Of a stretch of DNA of 7,721 nt, positions 1 through 7,200 are shown piece by piece; position 1 is the first letter of the stretch, and each line of letters opens with the position of its first letter. Made by a program: the position numbers and the translations under genes. The notes beneath the pieces are model-generated. The model was not told the origin of the DNA and ran no database searches. It saw nothing but the letters and a program-made list of their open reading frames with translations. Source of the DNA: Promethearchaeota archaeon (lineage in GTDB: Archaea; Asgardarchaeota; Lokiarchaeia; Sigyniarchaeales; SOKP01); contig DXJM01000032.1 of the NCBI GenBank assembly GCA_019057355.1, forward strand, positions 1 through 7,721, written 5' to 3'.

Positions 1-1
1 G

Positions 2-1786
2 AAAGAAATCACTACTATTGAAAAAGATAATAAGATTTTACTCCAAAATATAGATGAAATTACGAAAAAAAAGGAAAAACTAAAAAATGAATTAGATGCC
101 TTAATCCAAAAAAACTTTAGCAACTTAGTTGAAGTAAAAAATCTTAAACATGAAAGTGATTTAGAAGAATTAATTAATAATGTTGAAATTTCAAAGAGTA
201 ATCCGACAAATTTGACAAATGATCAATTTAATTCATTATTTTTAGCATTTAAATCTGTAAAATATATGTCTCCACCAACCAATACGGCCATTCCCGTTGG
301 ATCTTCCGTCTTAGAAAATTCATTAACAAAAGAACTGGGGTTGAAATTATCAGAAAATCCAGAAGATTTTGATAATCCTGTTGAAAAGTTATATCAAACA
401 TCATCTATCCTGCAAAATATTAAAAGAGAATATCTTGTTGCCCATAATGAAATCGTTGATGATGGAATGTTAGATCATATTCTACCATATCCTGAAGAAG
501 TTGAGGATTTAAACAAAAAATTATTAAATGTAATAGATATTTATGAGGATTCTGATGAAATAAAACAATATACACAAAAATTACTTGAAATCTCGTCAAA
601 TGATACCATTAGTCAGTACAAAGAAATATTTGATTATTTTACAGAAAATTTTTCAAAAGATGATGACTTCATAGCTGCAGAAACTAGAGATCCCACCAGT
701 GGAAAGGGATTGGCTTATGTAGTTGAAGCAGTGATGGCTTATTCAAACAAGTTGGAAGTTCCTAAGCGTTCTCGGGATGTATTATCAAGATTTGTTAATC
801 GAACACCCAAATTGAGAGATAGTGCTGATTGTGCCATTACAAATGCCGTTCAATCCGTTAATTGGAAAAACTATAAGCTAGATGTATATGATAACAATTT
901 ACCTAAAGGGCCAATAAAACTCTTAGTTAATGTTTCAGGACCATTCGTTCATTTAATGTTTAAATCACAATCCAAAAATGCTTTAGCCGAAGATGAAAAT
1001 CTTGAAAAAGAGATTAAATTTTGTTTAGAAGCAATCGGACGAAAATTGCGAATTTACTTGAACAGAAAAGCATCTTTTCACCAAAGTCAAAAGAGAGCGA
1101 ATTTAATTGAGAAATATATACCGAAATTTACTAAAAGCCTGCATAATATCGCAACTCAGGGAGGCAGATTCAAGGATAAAATAAAGCAAGAAGAACTCGA
1201 AAAATTAATAAAGGATGCAATTGGAAAAAAAACACCAGTAATTACACCTGTAATTTCTAAAACTGAATTAGAGCCTCCTATTGATGTATTCCCTATAGAA
1301 AATGTTGATATCAACAATGAAGAAGAAATAGAAGAATTAGGAAATATTGTTTCCGAACCTATCCCTCCTCCGGAATTAGAAGTTATTTCTTCCACAAGTA
1401 TCGAAAACGAGAAAATTCAATCACAAAGAATAAAAGCAAAAAAACCAAAAGAGCCTATTCCTGAGAAAGTAAAAAAGGAGAAATTAACTATAAAAGAAAC
1501 AAAAGAAATACCTATTCACTCTGAAATAGCTAGATCTAAAATTCCAAAACTAAAACAGGAAGATATCCATAAGTCTATTCAAACACAATTACCACTAGTA
1601 ACAACAGAGAAAATATTAAGAGCACTATCAACAGATTGGTTAAATATTAAGGATCTCATTTTCAAAATGAAAGTCAAGGATATGATGGATGCGCGATTCT
1701 TACAAGTAAAATTAAAGGATTTGGAAAGAAAGGGGCAGGTATTAATGGATGTTAAAATGGGGAAAAAACATTGGAAATTACCTTAA
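2..1786 (+). CDS. top6B: DNA topoisomerase VI subunit B, 5'-partial (H2TH end, transducer, winged-helix tail)
   Basis: This is the ATPase/transducer subunit of the type IIB topoisomerase, which couples ATP-driven dimerisation to DNA gate opening by Top6A. The frame is open from base 2, so the TTG at 212 is internal and the GHKL ATPase domain lies off the left edge. In order: a charged coiled-coil-like stretch (2-205); the H2TH end with the 'MSPPTN..IPVG' motif (236-304); about 100 residues with no counterpart in the Sulfolobus protein as I remember it (350-661); then the transducer, recognisable by 'RFVNRTPKLRD', 'VNWKNYKL', the ATP-sensing loop 'KSQSKNALAED' (962-994) and 'EKEIKFCLEAIGRKL'. 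A 'YIPKFTKSL' helix follows, matching the family's post-transducer region. After a Pro/Glu/Lys-rich linker (1232-1594) comes a winged-helix-like C-terminus (1595-1783). The 594 visible residues plus an ATPase domain would exceed the usual 530-660. The usual 'FGG' of the transducer reads 'YSN' here. First gene visible of the operon with top6A, 20 nt downstream. Confidence 0.92.
   Translation, partial: KEITTIEKDNKILLQNIDEITKKKEKLKNELDALIQKNFSNLVEVKNLKHESDLEELINNVEISKSNPTNLTNDQFNSLFLAFKSVKYMSPPTNTAIPVGSSVLENSLTKELGLKLSENPEDFDNPVEKLYQTSSILQNIKREYLVAHNEIVDDGMLDHILPYPEEVEDLNKKLLNVIDIYEDSDEIKQYTQKLLEISSNDTISQYKEIFDYFTENFSKDDDFIAAETRDPTSGKGLAYVVEAVMAYSNKLEVPKRSRDVLSRFVNRTPKLRDSADCAITNAVQSVNWKNYKLDVYDNNLPKGPIKLLVNVSGPFVHLMFKSQSKNALAEDENLEKEIKFCLEAIGRKLRIYLNRKASFHQSQKRANLIEKYIPKFTKSLHNIATQGGRFKDKIKQEELEKLIKDAIGKKTPVITPVISKTELEPPIDVFPIENVDINNEEEIEELGNIVSEPIPPPELEVISSTSIENEKIQSQRIKAKKPKEPIPEKVKKEKLTIKETKEIPIHSEIARSKIPKLKQEDIHKSIQTQLPLVTTEKILRALSTDWLNIKDLIFKMKVKDMMDARFLQVKLKDLERKGQVLMDVKMGKKHWKLP
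1595..1783 (+). other. Winged-helix-like C-terminal domain of Top6B
   Basis: The last 63 residues of Top6B read as helix ('TTEKILRAL'), helix ('NIKDLIFKM'), recognition-like helix ('DARFLQVKLKDLERKG') and a basic beta wing ('VLMDVKMGKKHWKLP'). This is the pattern of a small winged-helix DNA-binding domain. It is set off from the transducer by about 120 residues of low-complexity Pro/Glu/Lys linker. The Methanosarcina enzyme is known to carry an Ig-like domain at this end instead, while the Sulfolobus enzyme ends soon after the transducer. The fold is inferred from the helix and strand pattern only. Confidence 0.6.
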
Positions 1787-1806
1787 AAATTTTATGAGAG
1801 AAAAAT

Positions 1807-2994
1807 ATGGTGAAAAAAGAAGTAATAAAAAATTATGATCTAAAGGCTGCAAAAAACCTATTAAAAATGTATATAGAACAAAAACATTTACAAGAAGTTC
1901 GAAATTTACCAGAAGATACTATTAAAATAGATGACCTAAATTCAAAAAAAACGTTAGAACGATTATATGAATTAAATGATAGTATTATAGATAAGATTTA
2001 TAAAAATGGCCGACCTTCGATAGAATTGCCTTCGAGAGCAAGCACGAACATCATATGGGATGAGGAAAATGATTTATTACTATTAGGAAAACAAACAATG
2101 GAAAAACAATTTCATTCCCTCACAAGTGTTGCTGATATTACTAGATTAATGAGAGTACTTGAAGTAGTGAATGAACTCTTGACTGAAGATATTCATGCCA
2201 CAAAAAGGGAAGTATTTTATACTGATGTTAATTTATTTGGAGAACAAAAAGCAAGTGACAAGTGTATTGAAGATGCTGCCACAATGTTATATACCACGAG
2301 AAATTCAACCCATATAGTCGCTGCCCCAAAAGGAACTTGTGTCGGAAGATTGAGGATTCGAGATAGAAATGATATTATCGATTTAGAAGGATTAGGGAGC
2401 GGTGGATGGACCATCTCTCCCATGTTAGATAATATTGAGATTATAGAATCAGATGCCGAATTTATCTTAGTTATTGAAAAAGATGCAGCAATGATGCGAT
2501 TAGCTGAAGCGAGATTTTGGAGAAAACATCCTTGTATTCTTATAACCGCCCAAGGTGTGGGAAATGTTGCCGTTAGGATGTTTTTAAAGCGATTAAGCAA
2601 GGAGTTAAGCCTACCTGTTTTTAGTTTAGTTGATAGTGATCCTTATGGTCATTACATACATTCGGTATATTTGAGAGGTTCTAAAAGGCTTAGTTATGAA
2701 TCACCGTTTTTAGCAACTCCAAATATAAAACTGCTTGGAGTTTTAACGAGAGACTTAGATAAATATCAAATTCCGCAAGAAGTCCGCATTAAAATGAATA
2801 AACAAGATGAAAAACGTACAAAAGATTTATTAAATGAAGATTTCGTGAAGAAAAATAAAAAATGGGAAGAGGATCTAAAACTTGCTTTAAAACAAAAAGT
2901 AAAAGCCGAAATTCAAGCGTTTGCCTCTCACGGGTTTAAATTTTTAACAGATAACTATTTACCAGAAAAACTTTCGACGGGGGATTGGATATGA
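1807..2994 (+). CDS. top6A: DNA topoisomerase VI subunit A (Spo11-like DNA-cleaving subunit)
   Basis: Catalytic subunit of topoisomerase VI: it makes a transient double-strand break through a 5'-phosphotyrosine link so that another duplex can pass, and is homologous to eukaryotic Spo11. The 395 residues are complete and close to the usual 360-400. The winged-helix (CAP-like) domain holds 'TKREVFYTD', placing the catalytic tyrosine at Y138; the preceding position, often Tyr in relatives, is Phe. The Toprim domain has its metal-binding acids in 'LVIEKDAA' (E224) and 'LVDSDPYGHYI' (D276, D278), in the expected order and spacing. 'GLGSGGWTISP' lies between the two. The first 65 residues are a helical, lysine-rich lead-in as in Spo11-type proteins. 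ATG at 1807 is chosen because it lies 20 nt after the top6B stop with a weak GAGAG purine tract about 7 nt upstream. No sign of decay. Confidence 0.97.
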   Translation: MVKKEVIKNYDLKAAKNLLKMYIEQKHLQEVRNLPEDTIKIDDLNSKKTLERLYELNDSIIDKIYKNGRPSIELPSRASTNIIWDEENDLLLLGKQTMEKQFHSLTSVADITRLMRVLEVVNELLTEDIHATKREVFYTDVNLFGEQKASDKCIEDAATMLYTTRNSTHIVAAPKGTCVGRLRIRDRNDIIDLEGLGSGGWTISPMLDNIEIIESDAEFILVIEKDAAMMRLAEARFWRKHPCILITAQGVGNVAVRMFLKRLSKELSLPVFSLVDSDPYGHYIHSVYLRGSKRLSYESPFLATPNIKLLGVLTRDLDKYQIPQEVRIKMNKQDEKRTKDLLNEDFVKKNKKWEEDLKLALKQKVKAEIQAFASHGFKFLTDNYLPEKLSTGDWI

Positions 2995-3503
2995 GATTAT
3001 TTCAGAAGAAAGATGGCGGAATAGTTCAATTAATTGACAAGGAAAAAATGCAGGAATGGCCAATAGAATTACCCTTAATTTTCATAGAATATATACGCTC
3101 CAAGCAATTGGATAGTTATGGAGATGTTAAAAAACAAATTGAACAGTATCTTGAGGAGATCTTGAAGGATGTTGCAATTCCACGCTTTATAAGTGTTTTA
3201 GAGGGTGATAATGCGGATGAAATAATTTTAGCTTTGAAAAGAATCGAAGAAATCTCGAAAAAAAATATAGAAATGGCTAAACCTATTAAAAAATATTTAG
3301 AAAACCTGAAAAGAAATAAAAATAAAACCATCCTTGATTTGGCAGGGAAGGTAGAAGAAAATTTTGCCAAAGCAAATAGAAGAAAGGAACTGGAAAAAAA
3401 AAGAAAAATAATGCAACAAATGGAAAAAGAGTTCTTGGAGGGAAAGATATCTGGAGAGGAATATGCGAAGTCAAGGAAGGATTATCTTCTATTAAAAGAA
3501 TAA
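2991..3503 (+). CDS. Helical protein of unknown function with HEAT-like centre and SHOCT-like tail, in the topoisomerase VI operon
   Basis: I do not recognise a named family. ATG at 2991 overlaps the top6A stop as ATGA, with a GGGGG tract about 8 nt upstream. The TTG two codons earlier (2985) is less likely. The 170-residue product has no signal peptide or membrane segment. Residues 1-24 look strand-like ('GGIVQLIDKEKMQEWP'). Residues 64-126 form helix pairs resembling one or two HEAT units ('NADEIILALKRIEEISKK'). A lysine/glutamate-rich coiled coil runs over about 125-148. The end, 'EFLEGKISGEEYAKSRKDYL' (148-167), resembles the short SHOCT motif, a small helical module often found at protein ends and thought to mediate oligomerisation. 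The overlap argues for translational coupling with top6A and thus a possible role with topoisomerase VI. That is inference from position alone. Confidence 0.85.
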   Translation: MRLFQKKDGGIVQLIDKEKMQEWPIELPLIFIEYIRSKQLDSYGDVKKQIEQYLEEILKDVAIPRFISVLEGDNADEIILALKRIEEISKKNIEMAKPIKKYLENLKRNKNKTILDLAGKVEENFAKANRRKELEKKRKIMQQMEKEFLEGKISGEEYAKSRKDYLLLKE

Positions 3504-3511
3504 CCTACGTC

Positions 3512-3533
3512 CTATTATCAAAAATATAAAAGA
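3512..3533 (-). terminator. Possible T-tract terminator of the GINS gene
   Basis: Just beyond the stop of the minus-strand gene, the minus strand reads a pyrimidine run with two T-tracts (TTCTTTTATATTTTTG) and no hairpin. Archaeal RNA polymerase terminates on such T-runs without a stem-loop. The gap between the two convergent stops is only 45 nt, so transcripts from the two sides may overlap at their 3' ends. Placement is approximate. Confidence 0.35.
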
Positions 3534-3548
3534 ATAACTAGTTTTCAT

Positions 3549-4103
3549 TTAGTTGAGGTAAAATTTTCTCCAAATGATTATCAATTGGCTAATTTTATCA
3601 AATAAGGCTTGTTCTGAATATGTTAAACGACGTTCATCATCTAGTGATAATTCAGTATTAGTCAATTTTAATAACTTAACTAACCTATGATCTAAAATAC
3701 TCATAATATAGGAATCATACTTATTTATGTCTAAAGGAGGTCTTAAACCTTTTTTTATATCCATTTTGAGGAATTTTTTAAACTCTTTTATTTTATTTAG
3801 AAAAAATAAAGATTCTTGCCGCACAAGCTTTTGATTGTCCCGTTCCGCAATGGCATGCCTTTGAACTATAGTATTATCACATTTCTCTTCGGTAGTGATT
3901 TGAAGAACTCCTTTTTCAATTAATGTAATTCCTTTAAATAATTTTAATTTGTATTCCTTCCCTTTTTCGAATGGTCCGATTCTTTCATCAAGTAATGAAA
4001 ATCCATCATAATTTTTTATGCATTCCATTTTTATTTCTTGATTAACAAATCTAAAATTTATTCGTTTAATTGAATCCGCTAAATCCTCTTCAATCTTACT
4101 CAA
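3549..4103 (-). CDS. gins23: Probable GINS complex subunit, Gins23 (Psf2/Psf3) type
   Basis: GINS joins MCM and a Cdc45/RecJ-like protein to make the active replicative helicase. Residues about 18-70 look like the small beta B domain: 'NQEIKMECIKNYDGF' then 'RIGPFEKGKEYKLKLFKG' and 'IEKGVLQI', matching the family's GPF-x-KG-x-E pattern followed by a hydrophobic, Gly-containing strand. Residues about 95-184 look like the helical A domain: 'FFLNKIKEFKKFLK', 'YIMSILDHRLVKLLKL', then 'LTYSEQALFDKISQLI' and 'WRKFYL'. B before A is the Psf2/Psf3 and archaeal Gins23 order; Gins15/51 has A first. 184 residues is a normal size. The start is TTG at 4103; the only in-frame ATG, 25 codons later, would cut into the B domain, and an in-frame stop lies 7 codons upstream of the TTG. 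Convergent with the topoisomerase VI operon. The similarity is remembered, not searched; an unrelated small helical protein is the alternative. Confidence 0.7.
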   Translation of the reverse strand: MSKIEEDLADSIKRINFRFVNQEIKMECIKNYDGFSLLDERIGPFEKGKEYKLKLFKGITLIEKGVLQITTEEKCDNTIVQRHAIAERDNQKLVRQESLFFLNKIKEFKKFLKMDIKKGLRPPLDINKYDSYIMSILDHRLVKLLKLTNTELSLDDERRLTYSEQALFDKISQLIIIWRKFYLN

Positions 4104-4120
4104 ATTTAAAAAACACCAGA

Positions 4121-4130
4121 ATTATAAAAA
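4121..4130 (-). promoter_or_regulatory. Candidate TATA box for the GINS gene
   Basis: The minus strand reads TTTTTATAAT, centred about 22 nt before the TTG start at 4103. An archaeal TATA box normally sits about 26-27 nt before transcription start, so the mRNA would begin at or within a few bases of the TTG, that is leaderless. No Shine-Dalgarno sequence precedes the TTG, which agrees. In DNA this AT-rich such boxes also occur by chance; a second candidate lies near 4150-4160. Confidence 0.4.
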
Positions 4131-4153
4131 GAAATTATCATTATATTCTAAAT

Positions 4154-4185
4154 AAAGTATAATAAGAGAAAAAATTATAATATTA
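4154..4185 (+). promoter_or_regulatory. Candidate TATA region for the membrane HEAT-repeat gene
   Basis: Two AT-rich TATA-like elements face right in the 107-nt divergent intergenic region: AAAGTATAATAAG at 4154-4166 and ATTATAATATTA at 4174-4185. The second is centred about 32 nt before ATG 4211, which would give a leader of only a few bases. There is no Shine-Dalgarno sequence before the ATG, as expected for a short-leader or leaderless archaeal transcript. Base composition makes the exact box uncertain. Confidence 0.35.
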
Positions 4186-4210
4186 ACATGCAAATAAAAA
4201 AATCAGTTCT

Positions 4211-7200
4211 ATGGAACAAAAATTGATTGAAATTATTCTATTCATGTTATTTATCGCAACATTTATTGTTGGATTCATTCTGATTTACAAACAAGTTGCA
4301 TTAGTCAAGAAAGGAGAATTTACATTAGGAAATTTATTAAATTGTGTGATTTATGGGCTAATCTTTGGAATTTCAGTTATGGTGGTAATGAGCATGGCTA
4401 TAGTTTCTGCCATTGCTTTGAATCCATCAATAAGTATTACTATTCATCCAATAACGCTATTATTTCCCTTAACTTGTTGTTTGATCTTTGTTTCTATTTA
4501 TCCCCTTCTTGATTTTTTATATATTGCTCTTAGTAAAGAAAGAGATGAAGGATTAACACCCTTCCAAAAAATTTTAGGAAATTCTTTTATTAATCGATTC
4601 GATAATAAAATTATTTCAGTTATTTTAGCTATGATTTTTTATTTTGGAGTATTTATTATCCCTCCAATCTTATTAGGAGTGACAGGTATCCCTTTCTTAA
4701 TGATATGGATCACTTTTAACATTACATACCCTCTATTAATCCTTACTTTTTATGGTTCTAAAGGTTATATAGCCGGGATTTCCAATTGTTATTATCACAT
4801 ACCTGAAATTAAACGAATTGCTTTCTTGGGATTTGAAAATAAAAAACGCTCTTTTTATCTGTTTTTTAACGATCCAGGTTCTTACATATTAATGGTATTA
4901 ATGCTTGTAGTCTACGTATGGGCATGGATCTCTTTGATTCAAACTATTGGTTTCTTTTTTACAGGGAAAATGGGATTTTCAACAATGTCTTCTGTATTTG
5001 TTTTTATTACTCTTGCATTCGGATTAGTAGGATATTTTACAAGATATTGGAGCCGTCAAATTAAGTTTCGACCAATTCAAATATATTTTGCAGCTTGGTT
5101 AATGACTGCCATCGCTGTAAATGTTTTTATTAATTTTCTCATGGTTAATATTGATAAATTAGCACCCTCACTCAACTCTTGGATATTCACCGAAGAAATT
5201 GTTCCTTCCTTTCAAACTTATGCATGGCCTGCAGCGATAGAAGAATTCGTATTGATCGTCTTTATTTCCTATTTTTTTATTAAAAGAAGCGCAAACTTTA
5301 ACATAAACATTCAATATTCAAAAATTACCGAATGTGGACAAAAATTCGATCCTATTCCTTTATTTAATTTCATTAAAAGTAATAATCCAAAAATAAATGA
5401 ACACGCAGAAAACACGCTAAAATTGATATTTGAAAGAATACCTCTAAAAAATCAAGAAAAACTCAAAAATGAAAGATTTATGAACAATCTTTTTGATGGA
5501 ATCTGTGATTATAATCAAAAGTCAATAAATACTTGTATGACTATACTCCGTCAGCTAGAAAATGATGCTCCGGACATTGTATTACCTTGGATTTTACAAG
5601 CGATTCAATCTCCAAACTATGATAAATCGATTCCTGTTGCTCAAACATTAATTGGTCTGAATTCAACAATTTTAGAAAAAATACCATTGAATGTTATTAA
5701 AAATCTAATAAATGATCCTGAATGGAGGTTGAAACAAATTGGTATAAAATTCTTGTCTCAAATATCAAAAAAAAATAAAGAACAAGCAAGAGAATTGGAT
5801 ATTAAAAAATATATTGATAATCCTGACAATATAATTCAAGCGGAAGTGTTAAATATCCTTGCAAGTAACTCAATCACCGTTTCTTCTGAAATTCTATTCA
5901 CCAAGCTTAAACATCCTAATAAACTGATTAAAACTGCAGCTATTAGAAATCTAAAAAATATTAGTGCTGAAGATATAAATATAGATTTAATTTCTAAAAT
6001 CACCACTCTGATAAAAGATCCTTCAAGTTCAGTTAGAGCTGCAATTTTTAATTTTTTCACACAAGTAAAAAAACTCAAGGAGTTATACATACCCATACTA
6101 CCATTTCTTGATGGATTGACAGATTCTGATGAAAATGTTAGGAAATCATCTATTTTAGTGTTAGAAAAATATTTCGTTGATGATCCTAAATCGTTGAATT
6201 TAGACGATATTGCCAAGCGAATAGATACGAATAACAATGAAATTTTAGACAGTGTTCTCACCTTACTTGGGAAGTTATGGGATAAAGATTCCGAAAGGAT
6301 TCTCTCCATTCTATTACATTTCATTAAAGATGATAATAAACAATTAAGATCCACTATATCCAAAATACTTGTCGATAAATACATTAAAGATTCAAAATTA
6401 ATTTTAAAAAATTTAATTTCAATTCCAGATGAATCAAAATTTATTACAAAGGGTATTATCGCTAATACAATAATTGAAATCGCAAAGAAAGAACCAAAAA
6501 AAGTTATTGCAAAATTACTTAAATATTCCCATTCTGATAATGAAGTAATAGTCTTTAATGCTGTTTCCTCTTTAGACGGTTTGGTTGATGATTTTTCTGA
6601 TCAAATAAAGCTCAAACCAATATTATCCCTAATAAAAAAGGATTCTAGCGATAAAGTCAAGAAAGAAGCAAATAAACTCATTCAGAAAGTCGCTAAAAAA
6701 AATCCACTAGCCTTAGAACCCATAATCGATGGAATTTTTCATTTTATGAAAGACCAAGAACTTTCGATTAAAATTGCCTTGTCCAAATCAATTTTAGAAA
6801 TTGCAAAAAAAACCCCAAAGGCAATTCCTCTCTCTCATATTATTGACTTCATCGAAGATAATGACCCTTTTATTCGAGAATCGGGAACAAAAATTTTAGG
6901 ATTTATTGGAATTGAAAATCCAAATGATGTTATGATCCTTCTAATCGAGAAGTCATTAAGTGATGAAGAATGGAATGTTCGAGAAGCAGCTGTCTCGAGT
7001 TTGGGAAATCTCATTGAAAATGTTGAAGATAAGGGCTTTTTGATTGAAAAATTAGTATCTTTACTAGATGATAAAGAAGGATGGGTTAAGAGATCGGCAA
7101 TGAAAATTCTCTCAAATGTGAAAGAGATAAATTCTTCACATTTACCATTTTCAAAACTTTCTAATATTTTTTCTAGCGAGGATCCCAACGTGAGGGAAGC

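Noticed and set aside
212..214. TTG at 212 as the start of the Top6B gene
   Set aside because: The frame is open to the left edge and the upstream residues continue into the expected connector; the position lies in the middle of the H2TH region, so it is an internal codon.
1156..1395. Minus-strand open frames inside top6B, top6A and the HEAT gene
   Set aside because: They are antisense shadows of strongly supported coding sequence, with low-complexity Ser/Ile/Phe-rich products and no recognisable motifs.
4188..4226. ATG at 4188 as a start for the membrane protein or a small leader peptide
   Set aside because: It is out of frame with the large gene and reaches a stop after 12 codons; no evidence of a regulatory leader was seen.
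5222..5281. Glu-Glu pair in the last membrane segment ('WPAAIEEFVLIVF'), recalling the first motif of CPBP/Abi membrane proteases
   Set aside because: The arginine expected a few residues after the Glu pair is missing, and no downstream histidine motifs follow in the membrane; the pair alone is not enough to propose a protease.
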